Below are positions 1-7,984 of a stretch of DNA of 64,000 nt, one piece after another. The notes below the pieces were generated by a model. That model was not told the DNA's origin and searched no databases. It was given only the letters and a program-made list of their open reading frames with translations. Both the position numbers and the translations under genes were made by a program. Origin of the DNA: Idiomarina aquatica (GTDB lineage Bacteria; Pseudomonadota; Gammaproteobacteria; Enterobacterales; Alteromonadaceae); the NCBI RefSeq assembly GCF_003987185.1, contig NZ_PIPS01000001.1, positions 744,001-808,000 on the forward strand, in the 5' to 3' direction. Within the stretch, counting starts at the first letter, position 1. Each line of letters begins with the position of its first letter.

Positions 1-823
1 TGTGCACCACGCCTTTCGGCTTGCCGGTTGAACCCGAGGTATACAGAATAAACAGCGGATCTTCGGCATCCATGACTTCGGCCTGACATTCGCTGCTGAC
101 GTCAGCAACCAGTTCGTGCCACCAGACATCGCGACCTTCGGTCCAGTTCACCTGACCTTCGGTCACTTGTGCCACAATGACGTGCTCTAATGTCGGACAG
201 GCGTCATCATCCAGCGCAGCATCGACGTTTTTCTTCAACCCAATGGTGTTGCCACCGCGGCGACCTTCGTCGGCGGTAATAATGGCTTTGGCACCGCAGT
301 CATTGATGCGGTCAGCAATAGCGTTCGGCGAGAAGCCACCGAAGATCACCGAGTGCACAGCACCGATGCGCGCACAGGCAAGCATCGCATAGGCGGCTTC
401 AGGCACCATCGGCATGTAAATTGCCACGCGATCACCTTTGCTAATACCTAATTTTTTCAGGCCATTAGCAAAACGGGATACCTCTTTATGTAACTCGCGA
501 TACGTGATGTGTTTGTCTACACTCGGGTCGTCGCCTTCCCAGATAATTGCGGTTTTGTCCGCTTTATCCGCGAGGTGGCGGTCGACACAGTTGTAACAAG
601 CGTTTAAGGTACCGTCCTCAAACCATTTGATATTGACGTTACCCGGTTCAAAGGTCGTGTTTTTGACCTTCGTATAAGGAGTGAACCAAGTGATGCGTTT
701 ACCTTGTTCACGCCAAAACCCTTCCGGGTCGTCGACGGACTGTTGGTATAGTTCTAAGTACTTGTCGTTATCAAGTTTTGCAGTTTGCTTAATGTGATCC
801 GGCACTTTATAGAGTTGCGACAT
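1..823 (-). CDS. acs: Acetyl-CoA synthetase, N-terminal part (cut by window edge)
   Basis: This is the first 274 codons of an AMP-forming acetate--CoA ligase; the rest lies beyond base 1. The enzyme activates acetate with ATP to acetyl-AMP and transfers it to CoA in the cytoplasm. The start is the ATG at 821-823, preceded by a strong AAGGAGG ribosome site. Visible landmarks are the early segment [16 protein letters not shown], the [18 protein letters not shown] segment typical of acetyl-CoA synthetases, the VFGGF-type stretch ([17 protein letters not shown]) and, at the window edge, the nucleotide-binding signature [14 protein letters not shown]. It is divergent from the porin gene, with about 170 bp between them. 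Identity is secure; only the C-terminal half is unseen. Confidence 0.97.
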   Translation of the reverse strand, partial: MSQLYKVPDHIKQTAKLDNDKYLELYQQSVDDPEGFWREQGKRITWFTPYTKVKNTTFEPGNVNIKWFEDGTLNACYNCVDRHLADKADKTAIIWEGDDPSVDKHITYRELHKEVSRFANGLKKLGISKGDRVAIYMPMVPEAAYAMLACARIGAVHSVIFGGFSPNAIADRINDCGAKAIITADEGRRGGNTIGLKKNVDAALDDDACPTLEHVIVAQVTEGQVNWTEGRDVWWHELVADVSSECQAEVMDAEDPLFILYTSGSTGKPKGVVH

Positions 824-885
824 TACCACTTCCTCCTTATTCGCATGATGCATCTTTTGTACGTAATACCTGGGCTGAACACTAT

Positions 886-899
886 TAGACCATAGTCTA
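886..899. promoter_or_regulatory. Perfect inverted repeat in the acs/porin divergent region
   Basis: TAGAC-CATA-GTCTA is a perfect 5-4-5 dyad between the divergent acs and porin starts (about 63 bp from acs, 94 bp from the porin start). Its symmetry and position suggest a binding site for a dimeric regulator, for example of the LuxR/FixJ type. No regulator is identified from sequence, and no clear -35/-10 pair was called. Confidence 0.4.
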
Positions 900-992
900 G
901 ATTGCGAAAATTTGAACAATTAACGAGAATTAATGGCGTTTATAAAGCTTATCTTAAGCACTAAAAACTTGGCTGACACGGGAGAACACACG

Positions 993-2165
993 ATGGCTTC
1001 AAGTTCGAACAAGAACAAATTCTTACTGACGGCTGCGGCAGCAGCAGTGATGGGCGTCACCAGCTTCGGCGCTCAGGCGCAGGACTCAGAGTTCACGTTT
1101 GGTGGTTTCGTTAAACTGGATATGATGGTATCGGATTATGCCGACGGTGCGGCACCGGAAAGTGGTAGCATTGCTCGCCAACAGTACATTCCCAGCCTGA
1201 CGCCGGTCGGTGGCGACGGTGATGACATGGCAACTGATTTTCACGCCCGTCAGTCACGCTTCTTCATTACCAACAAAACCGAACTGGATAACGGTGAAAC
1301 CCTGACCGGCCATATCGAAATGGACTTTATGCTGACGCCGGACGGCGACCAGCGTATTTCTAACTCCTACAACCCGCGTTTGCGTCATGCGTTCATCAAA
1401 TACGGTAACTGGACCTTTGGTCAAACCTGGTCAAACTTCCAGGATTTGAACATTCTGGCAGAATCGGTCGACTTTATCGGTATCACGGACGGTATCGTGT
1501 TTAACCGTCAAGCGCAGATCCGTTATACCTCCGGTGGCTTTAGTGCGTCTCTTGAAAACCCGGAAACCACAGTAACCAGTCAAACCGGCAGTCGTATTGT
1601 ATCAAGTGATGGTCTGATGCCAGACGTCACCTTTAAATACACCGGTAAAGCAGACAACCTGGTATGGCAAGCATCCGCGTTATTGCGCCAGTTGACCTAT
1701 GATGTGGCACAAAGCGGCGACGATGAAACGGCTTTTGGTTACGGTGTTAGTTTAGGCGCGAAATACAGTTTTGGTATGGACGACATCCGTGCGTCAATCA
1801 CCACCGGCTCTGGCCTTGGCCGCTATCTGGGGCTGAACACCTGGAACGGCGCTTACATTGACGCTGACGGTGGTCTGGAAACCATCGATTCTACCGGTAT
1901 CTCGTTTGCTTACCGCCATTTCTGGACCGAGAAACTGCGTTCAAACGTGGTCTACTCACGCGGCTGGGCCGATAACGACGACGCACTGTTGGGTATGGCT
2001 GGTGACATGACCGAATACACCCAACGCCTGGCGTTCAACCTGATGTATTCACCAGCGTCTAACCTGACCTTCGGTGCGGAAATTTCACAAGCAAACCGCG
2101 AAACCGAAGCCGGCGTCGACGGTGATTTAAACCGCCTGCAACTGATGGCGATGTATAGCTTCTAA
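993..2165 (+). CDS. DcaP-like outer-membrane porin
   Basis: This encodes a 390-residue outer-membrane beta-barrel protein. I start at the ATG at 993 rather than 933 because GGAGA lies just upstream and the reading then opens with a signal peptide (MASSSNKNKFLL... cleaved after SFGAQAQ). The mature protein begins with FTFGGFVKLDMMVSDY, followed by HARQSRFFI and an FGQTWSNFQDLNI segment, all reminiscent of the DcaP-like family of trimeric porins. The chain ends in MAMYSF, a terminal aromatic residue as in most barrel proteins. DcaP-type porins pass small, often carboxylated, solutes. Divergence from acs suggests a link to uptake of acetate or related acids, which is inference. The gene ends at the 16-bp repeat array. 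Confidence 0.8.
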   Translation: MASSSNKNKFLLTAAAAAVMGVTSFGAQAQDSEFTFGGFVKLDMMVSDYADGAAPESGSIARQQYIPSLTPVGGDGDDMATDFHARQSRFFITNKTELDNGETLTGHIEMDFMLTPDGDQRISNSYNPRLRHAFIKYGNWTFGQTWSNFQDLNILAESVDFIGITDGIVFNRQAQIRYTSGGFSASLENPETTVTSQTGSRIVSSDGLMPDVTFKYTGKADNLVWQASALLRQLTYDVAQSGDDETAFGYGVSLGAKYSFGMDDIRASITTGSGLGRYLGLNTWNGAYIDADGGLETIDSTGISFAYRHFWTEKLRSNVVYSRGWADNDDALLGMAGDMTEYTQRLAFNLMYSPASNLTFGAEISQANRETEAGVDGDLNRLQLMAMYSF

Positions 2166-2171
2166 ACCCCC

Positions 2172-2283
2172 GGGCCTTTGGCGGTTTGGGCCTTTGGCGG
2201 TTTGGGCCTTCGGCGGTTTAGGCCTTCGGCGGTTTGGGCCTTCGGCGGTTTAGGCCTTCGGCGGTTTAGGCCTTCGGCGGTTT
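2172..2283. repeat. Seven tandem copies of a 16-bp unit
   Basis: The unit GGGCCTTCGGCGGTTT, with T/C variation at base 8 and G/A variation at base 1, is repeated seven times head to tail right after the porin stop codon. Each unit contains a small GCC-TTC-GGC hairpin. It is noncoding and 16 is not a multiple of three. It could act as a 3' mRNA structure or as a slippage-prone repeat. Confidence 0.9.
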
Positions 2284-2284
2284 G

Positions 2285-2340
2285 GGCTTCGCGGGGTATG
2301 GGCTTCGCCCATTAAACCCTTGCGCCGAAGGCAGCAAGCT
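2285..2340. repeat. 56-bp repeat cassette, copy 1 (identical to 10948-11003)
   Basis: The 56 bases from GGCTTCGCGGGGTATGGG to GGCAGCAAGCT occur without a mismatch at 10948-11003, and as a diverged 56-bp copy at 12539-12594. The cassette contains GGGCTTCGCCC-type palindromes. In all three places it lies between genes and next to GCGAGC-type sequence. Confidence 0.9.
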
Positions 2341-2500
2341 AAACCACGAGCGCAGCGAGTCTAAACCGCCCGAAGGGCCCAAACCACGAGCACAGCGAGT
2401 CTAAACCGCCCGAAGGGCCTAAACCACGAGCGCAGCGAGTCTAAACCGCCCGAAGGGCCCAAACCGCGAGCGCAGCGAGTCTAAACCGCCCGAAGGGCCT
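2341..2500. repeat. Four tandem copies of a 40-bp unit
   Basis: Units start at 2341, 2381, 2421 and 2461. Each begins AAACCRCGAGCRCAGCGAGT and ends in a GCCC-GAA-GGGC hairpin, with few differences between units. The array lies just downstream of ppx (minus strand). The same unit with small variations recurs at 6331-6650 and 11004-11106. Confidence 0.9.
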
Positions 2501-2530
2501 AGATCGCGAGAAGCGCCTAGGCCGAAGGCC

Positions 2531-4033
2531 CTAGGTCAACCGATAACCCAACTTGCCCAGGGTTTTGGCTTCGTCGGCCAGTTGCGCTTGCAGCACTGAA
2601 TCCAGACGGGCGGCTTTGGTTAGTTTTAGCGTCAGTCCGTTTGCCGTTACTTTGACGTCCTGCAACAGCTCCCGATCCTGCCGATCACTGTTAATGATCA
2701 CCGCTAAACGCAGAATGATCATCAGCTTCAACAACTGACTGTGCTCAAACAACGCCAGCTCTGGCAGCTCCTCCGGCTTTATTTTTTTGCGGAAAAACCG
2801 TACCACCGTGGCTAAAAAGCGTTGCTCTTCCGCGTTAAAGCCCGGCATGTAGGCATTGGCAAGAATGTAGCCGGAGTGCTTCTGCACACCACTGGCGCTG
2901 ATGCTGAGGCCCACCTCGTGCAGCTTCGCGGCGCCCTCAAGCAACAGTTCTAAATCGTGTGAATCAATTTGCCACAACGCCGCAGCACGCTGATACACTT
3001 GATAAGCCGTGCGCCAGACCCGGTCCGCTTGCGCGCCGTCGACGGAATAACGCTGCGCCAAACTGGAGATGGTACGCTCGCGCACGTCCTGATGGCTTAA
3101 CACCTCCTGCGCCAACTCGTACAACACGCCTTCGCGCAATGCAGAATCATGGGGCAGCATACGCTCAATGCCGAGTTCTTCGAACACACCGATGAGCACC
3201 GAGACACCGCCGGCAATCGACTGCTTGCGATCCTCCGAAATAATGTCGGTCGGCAAGTCGCTCAGGTGCTTGGCGGCGATCAATTCATCGCGGCAGTGAT
3301 ACAGGTGCGCCAGCGTTAATCCCTGTGGCTGTTCGCCGGCACGTTTAACCACCCATTGATGAATGGCCTTGATGGTACCCGAGGTGCCAAACACCGACTG
3401 AATGGTGTAGCCGGCAAGTCCGTTAGCGACCGGCTCAACCTGCTGGCGAACATACACAACGGCTTTTTCAAACCGCTTGGCGGTAAGCTTGCCGTCCCCG
3501 AAAAACTGCTCCGAACACACCAGACTGCCGACACTGCGAGAACTGAGGAACTGCGCTTTTTTGTCTTTACCAAAGGCAAATTCCGAGCTACCGCCGCCGA
3601 TATCGATCACCAGCTCAGAGCCTTTTTCGGCGATGGTTTCGCAGACCCCCCGATAGATCAGGCGGGCCTCTTCACGGCCGGAAATCACCTCAATGGGATA
3701 CGGCATCACCCGCGCTGCGGCCGCCAGAAACTGTTTACGGTTTTTCGCCCGTCGCAAGGTGTGGGTGCCCACCACTTTGACATTTTCCGGATCAAAACCT
3801 TCCAACCTCGCCGCACACTGCTTAAGCGCTTCGACACCGCGCTCAATGGCGGCGTCGGACAAATAGCGACCGTTTAGCCCCTGTGCCAGTTGCACCGGCT
3901 GTTTAAATTTAAAAATCGGTTGCAACTGGCCTTCCACCAGTCGCGCGATGATCAAATGAAAGCTATTCGAGCCAAGGTCTAACGCCGCAAACTGCGGCAC
4001 TGCATTAGCCGTTGGGCTAGTCGATGTTGTCAT
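2531..4033 (-). CDS. ppx: Exopolyphosphatase (Ppx/GppA family)
   Basis: This 500-residue protein releases terminal phosphate from inorganic polyphosphate, or hydrolyses pppGpp if it is the GppA paralogue. It belongs to the ASKHA ATPase fold. Visible motifs are the phosphate-1 loop DLGSNSFHL at residues 19-27, the VGTHTLRRAKN segment near 88-98, the catalytic-glutamate segment GREEARLIYRGV at 119-130 (E121 corresponds to the Ppx catalytic glutamate) and the phosphate-2 loop DIGGGSSEF at 144-152. The length matches Ppx with its C-terminal HD-like domain. The start overlaps the 3' end of ppk by 17 bases, the classic ppk-ppx operon. The TAG stop lies in the edge of the repeat region. Confidence 0.95.
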   Translation of the reverse strand: MTTSTSPTANAVPQFAALDLGSNSFHLIIARLVEGQLQPIFKFKQPVQLAQGLNGRYLSDAAIERGVEALKQCAARLEGFDPENVKVVGTHTLRRAKNRKQFLAAAARVMPYPIEVISGREEARLIYRGVCETIAEKGSELVIDIGGGSSEFAFGKDKKAQFLSSRSVGSLVCSEQFFGDGKLTAKRFEKAVVYVRQQVEPVANGLAGYTIQSVFGTSGTIKAIHQWVVKRAGEQPQGLTLAHLYHCRDELIAAKHLSDLPTDIISEDRKQSIAGGVSVLIGVFEELGIERMLPHDSALREGVLYELAQEVLSHQDVRERTISSLAQRYSVDGAQADRVWRTAYQVYQRAAALWQIDSHDLELLLEGAAKLHEVGLSISASGVQKHSGYILANAYMPGFNAEEQRFLATVVRFFRKKIKPEELPELALFEHSQLLKLMIILRLAVIINSDRQDRELLQDVKVTANGLTLKLTKAARLDSVLQAQLADEAKTLGKLGYRLT

Positions 4034-6101
4034 AATCCTTGCCCCGCCGTTTAAAATATCGGTAAATCGCCGTTTGTGAGCGCAGTAACCGTCGCCGGCG
4101 ACTCGACTGCTGGCGATGATTCAAATCGCACACATAGGGATTGGTTTGCTCGGCATCAATCAGACGAGCTTTCGCCCGGTCACGCCACTGCAACTCGAGC
4201 ACCTGCATCACGTCCGTACGGGCATCCTTATCACGCACCGGTGCCGCGACCTCAACCCGGAAGTCGAGGTTGCGGGTCATCAAATCAGCGGAGGCAATGA
4301 ACACCTCAGCCTGTCCACCGTGCGCAAAGTAATACACCCGAGGGTGCTCAAGGTAGCGATCCACAATACTGCGCACCTCGATGTTTTCACTGAGGTCTTT
4401 TACACCAGCCCGCAACGCACACATACCACGGACAATAGCACGCACCTTAACCCCCGCCCGTGACGCACGATATAACTGCACGATCAAGCTGTCGTCGACC
4501 AGATTATTCACCTTGAGAAAAATCTCAGCGGGATTACCCAGCTGCGCTTGCTCGATTTCATAGTCAATGTAGTCGGTCAAACGCTGGCGTAAATTAACCG
4601 GCGCCACCAATAGCTCCCTGAAGCGATGCTGTCGGTAGGGCTGGTCGAGATAGTGAAACACCCGCTCAACATCAGCGGTCAGTTCGTTAGCACAGGTAAA
4701 CAGACTGAAATCGGTGTACACCTGCGCGGTACCTTCATGAAAGTTGCCGGTACCGATCACCGCATAGCGCCGCTCGCTGATGCCCTCCTGACGGTGCACC
4801 AGCACCAGCTTGGAGTGCACTTTTAGGCCGTGAATGCCAAAACTGACGTGCACGCCGGCCTCAGTCAGCTCTTTCGCCCATTCGATATTGGCCTCTTCAT
4901 CAAAGCGTGCCTGCAACTCGACCATCACGGTGACGTGTTTGCCGTTTTGCACGGCATCGGTGAGCGAGTGCAAAATCCGTGAATTCGGTGCGACCCGATA
5001 GATGCAAATGGCGATGCGGGTTACTTTAGGGTCATAAGCAGCCTGGCGCACAAACTCGGTAAAGTGGGCGAAGCGATGATAGGGGTAATACAGTAAAATG
5101 TCGCTCTTACGCACCGCATCAAACACATTGTCGTGGTGGAAAAACTTTGGATGCAGCAGCGCTGGCTGACGCGGGTGCTCGAGCGAGGTTTTGCCATAGT
5201 TGGGGAACTTCGCAAAGTCACGGGTGTTACGATAACGACCACCGGCGACCAGCGAGTCAAAACGGTTCAGGTTCAACTTTTCGCTTAAAAACACCAGCAT
5301 CTCGTCGGGCATTTTTTTATCGTACACCAGCCGCACGGGGTCGGCCTTAATCCGTTGCTTAAGACCCTCTTCCATGCGCTCCAGAATGCTCTGCTCGATA
5401 TCGTCCGACGGCCGGTATTCGGCATCACGGGTCATTTTAAACGAGAACGCCCGCAACCGTTTAAACGGCACAATGCCGCGGAACAGCTCATCCAGATTGA
5501 GCTGCAGAATATCGTCCAGAAACAGTACCTTATGATCCCGTGAACGGCCATGGGTCGGCAGTTTTATAAAGCGATCCATATCATCGGCGGGTACTTCGAT
5601 CAGCGCGTAGCATTTGCACTTATCGTTGAGGATCTCAACGCACAGGTAGTTTTCGTCTTCCCGAATGGCGTTGGCGAGGTTGATTTTATCGTTGACCAGG
5701 ATCGGTACCACATGGCGACGAACCTTTTCGATAAAGAAAAATTTCAACCGTTGTTTTTCATCGGCGGTGAGCTGCTGGGGTTCGAGCAGATGGATATGGT
5801 GCTCCCGCAACGCAACGATGACGCGGGCCAGAATGTCATCGAACTTTTGTTGCAGTTCGTTCACTTTAATCTGCAACTGCGCCATCAGTTGTTCTTGCTC
5901 GCGGCGTTCCTGCGGTGACTGGCTAAAAAAAATACGGCGGCGTACGTCTGCCACCCGCACCTGGAAAAACTCGTCCATGTTACTGGAAAAAATGCCCAAA
6001 AAGCGCATCCGCTCAATAACCGGCACCGCCTCATCAGCCGCTTCCTGCAACACACGTTCATTAAACGATAACCAACTGAGTTCTTTATTATAAAATTTCA
6101 T
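4017..6101 (-). CDS. ppk: Polyphosphate kinase 1
   Basis: Polyphosphate kinase makes long-chain polyphosphate from ATP at the inner membrane. I prefer the ATG at 6101, giving 694 residues beginning MKFYNKELSWLSFN, because PPK1 proteins characteristically start close to this motif. An upstream in-frame ATG at 6128 adds nine residues with no better ribosome site. Features visible are the N-terminal ELSWLSFNERVLQEA, FSSNMDEFFQVRV, the phospholipase-D-like core with HGLKVHSKLVLVHR (the phosphorylated histidine is about residue 429) and GTGNFHEGTAQVYTDF. The length is typical. It overlaps ppx downstream by 17 bases and is preceded by about 500 bp of repeat-rich noncoding DNA. Confidence 0.96.
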   Translation of the reverse strand: MKFYNKELSWLSFNERVLQEAADEAVPVIERMRFLGIFSSNMDEFFQVRVADVRRRIFFSQSPQERREQEQLMAQLQIKVNELQQKFDDILARVIVALREHHIHLLEPQQLTADEKQRLKFFFIEKVRRHVVPILVNDKINLANAIREDENYLCVEILNDKCKCYALIEVPADDMDRFIKLPTHGRSRDHKVLFLDDILQLNLDELFRGIVPFKRLRAFSFKMTRDAEYRPSDDIEQSILERMEEGLKQRIKADPVRLVYDKKMPDEMLVFLSEKLNLNRFDSLVAGGRYRNTRDFAKFPNYGKTSLEHPRQPALLHPKFFHHDNVFDAVRKSDILLYYPYHRFAHFTEFVRQAAYDPKVTRIAICIYRVAPNSRILHSLTDAVQNGKHVTVMVELQARFDEEANIEWAKELTEAGVHVSFGIHGLKVHSKLVLVHRQEGISERRYAVIGTGNFHEGTAQVYTDFSLFTCANELTADVERVFHYLDQPYRQHRFRELLVAPVNLRQRLTDYIDYEIEQAQLGNPAEIFLKVNNLVDDSLIVQLYRASRAGVKVRAIVRGMCALRAGVKDLSENIEVRSIVDRYLEHPRVYYFAHGGQAEVFIASADLMTRNLDFRVEVAAPVRDKDARTDVMQVLELQWRDRAKARLIDAEQTNPYVCDLNHRQQSSRRRRLLRSQTAIYRYFKRRGKDYDNID

Positions 6102-6176
6102 CAGCCTACAACATCCCGGCAAACCCATACCTATAGATTAACTTACCAGAAGGCTCAGCATATGACAGAAATGTTA

Positions 6177-6330
6177 CTACGTACTCGCTTCGCTCGCGCT
6201 GGGCGCTGCGCTTGCTTGTCGCTGCGCGGCTTGGCGCGTTGCTTGCCTGGCGCGCTGGCGCGCTTGCGGTTTGGGCTCGGCCTTCGGCCATCGCCGTTTG
6301 TTGCTTGCGCCTTCGGCGCTCGCAACACCT
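6177..6330. repeat. GC-rich low-complexity leader of the 40-bp array
   Basis: This stretch between ppk and the array is built from recombined words such as GCTTCGCTCGCGC, GGCGCGCTGGCGCGC, GGCCTTCGGCC and GCGCCTTCGGCGC. Several are perfect mini-hairpins. I see no gene in 6102-6330. The same vocabulary appears in the other repeat regions, suggesting a common origin. Confidence 0.7.
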
Positions 6331-6650
6331 AAACCGCGAGCACAGCGAGCCTACACCACCCGCAGGGCCTAAACCACGAGCATAGCGAGCCTACACCGCC
6401 CGCAGGGCCTAAACCGCGAGCATAGCGAGCCTACACCTCCCGCAGGGCCTAAACCGCGAGCATAGCGAGCCTACACCGCCCGCAGGGCCTAAACCCCGAG
6501 CACAGCGAGCCTACACCGCCTGCAAGGCCTAAACCCCGAGCACAGCGAGCCTACACCGCCCGCAGGGCCTAAACCGCGAGCGCAGCGAGCCTACACCGCC
6601 CGCAGGGCCTAAACCGCGAGCATAGCGAACCTACACCGCCCGCAGGGCCT
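6331..6650. repeat. Eight tandem copies of a 40-bp unit
   Basis: Units begin every 40 bases from 6331 with AAACCGCGAGCAYAGCGAGC and end in CCGCCCGCAGGGCCT, whose GCCC-GCA-GGGC part is a hairpin. The last copy (6611-6650) runs into the gene on the minus strand: it supplies the TAG stop at 6631-6633 and the final residues (ALRAV) of the GGDEF/EAL protein. Confidence 0.93.
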
Positions 6651-7977
6651 CCAACGGCATCGGTTTATGAAAGTAAAAGCCCTGCAGGGCGTTAACATTA
6701 AATGTGCGCAGGTATTCGGCTTGTTGTAAGTTTTCGATGCCTTCGACGATCAAGTATTTATCCAGTGAACGAAGCATGTCCAAAATCGAGCCGGTCAATT
6801 GGTTATCGGCGGCTTTATCGCCGATATCATCAATAAACGAACGATCTAATTTGACGATGTCCACCGGCAACTGCTTTAGATACTGAAGGTTTGAATAGCC
6901 GGTGCCAAAGTCATCCAACGCGATGCCAACGCCCAATGCGCGCAGCGCCTGCAACTGATTCAATACATGCGCGGAATCGGTCACCAATTCGGTTTCAGTC
7001 AGTTCCAGATACAAGCGTTGGCTCGGTAAACCCGTGGTCTCGAGCAGCTCTTTTACGTCAGCGACTAAATCGGTGGCGTGCAGCTGACTGGCGGGAATGT
7101 TCACCGATAACCGAATGTTGCCGGGTAGCGCGGCAAATTGCTTGACCGCCTGACGCAGTATGTATTGATTGAGTTCGACGATTTGTCGTGACCGCTCGGC
7201 AACCGCAACAAACTCGGACGGCGCTACGAAGCCGCTATCTTTTGGCCATCGAACCAGCGCTTCGACCGCGACAATATCGTGGCTGATGCAGTCGACTATG
7301 GGTTGGTAGAAAATCACCAATTGCTCGTTATTGAGTGCTAATTGTAACTCCGTTTTTATCGTCAGTTCCCGCTGGTACTGTCGCCACAATGCGTCGCTAA
7401 ATTCGGTAACCTTGGCGCCGCCCTGACGCTTAGACTCGCCCATGGCAATGTCAGCGGCCTGAATAGCCTGGGTCGGACTCTCAGTATCAGAGCTCAGCCG
7501 GTAGTAACCGATACTGGCGGTCAGCGACATGGGCCGGCTCATTAGCGTAAAGTCATTCGACAGAGTTGCCTGTAGCCGCTCGAGATAGCCCGCCAGCAGT
7601 TGAGCGGGGACAACCTGCGAAGGAATGAAGGCGATAAATTCGTCGCTGCAATAACGACAAACATACACATGCTCACCAAAGAAGGTTTTTAATCGAGATG
7701 ACACCGTTGCCAACACCTTATCACCACCGTTTTTACCGAACTGGTCGTTAATTGGCTTAAAGTCGTCCATGTCAATAAATACTACGGCTCCACTAGGGTC
7801 TTGCCCAAGTTGCACAGCGATGGCGGTTTCGATAAGCGAGCGTGTCGCCAATTGTGGGGTTGGGTTGGTTGCACTCAACGCCAGACGGCGACGGCGTTGC
7901 CCTACGCCCCACAAGGCAAGCACCAGGGTCGTTATTGCAAATATGCCCGCCAGCCAGGCTAGCAACGTATATGACAT
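6631..7977 (-). CDS. Membrane-anchored GGDEF (degenerate)/EAL c-di-GMP phosphodiesterase
   Basis: A 448-residue protein predicted to degrade cyclic di-GMP. Residues 5-25 form one membrane segment (LLAWLAGIFAITTLVLALWGV) followed by an arginine-rich stop. The GGDEF domain (about 45-195) has the metal-site sequence FIDMDDFKPIND, but its signature is CSDEF at 110-114 with both glycines replaced, so cyclase activity is unlikely. The EAL domain (about 205-445) keeps EAL at 239-241, VNIPASQL (N293), ELTETE (E325, E328), DDFGTGYSNL (D355, D356) and K376, so it should be catalytically competent. It lies 7 bp downstream of the AAA protease gene and is almost certainly cotranscribed with it. The C-terminus is encoded by the repeat array. 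Confidence 0.9.
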   Translation of the reverse strand: MSYTLLAWLAGIFAITTLVLALWGVGQRRRRLALSATNPTPQLATRSLIETAIAVQLGQDPSGAVVFIDMDDFKPINDQFGKNGGDKVLATVSSRLKTFFGEHVYVCRYCSDEFIAFIPSQVVPAQLLAGYLERLQATLSNDFTLMSRPMSLTASIGYYRLSSDTESPTQAIQAADIAMGESKRQGGAKVTEFSDALWRQYQRELTIKTELQLALNNEQLVIFYQPIVDCISHDIVAVEALVRWPKDSGFVAPSEFVAVAERSRQIVELNQYILRQAVKQFAALPGNIRLSVNIPASQLHATDLVADVKELLETTGLPSQRLYLELTETELVTDSAHVLNQLQALRALGVGIALDDFGTGYSNLQYLKQLPVDIVKLDRSFIDDIGDKAADNQLTGSILDMLRSLDKYLIVEGIENLQQAEYLRTFNVNALQGFYFHKPMPLEALRAV

Positions 7978-7984
7978 AATAGCG

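Noticed and set aside
3356-3877. 173-codon plus-strand frame inside ppx
   Set aside because: Antisense shadow of a well-conserved gene; composition follows the ppx codon pattern.
6106-6291. Short frame between ppk and the 40-bp array
   Set aside because: It is read from low-complexity repeat words, has no ribosome site and overlaps the ppk start.
6331-6650. CRISPR array
   Set aside because: The 40-bp units are directly adjacent with no unique spacers and no cas genes are nearby.
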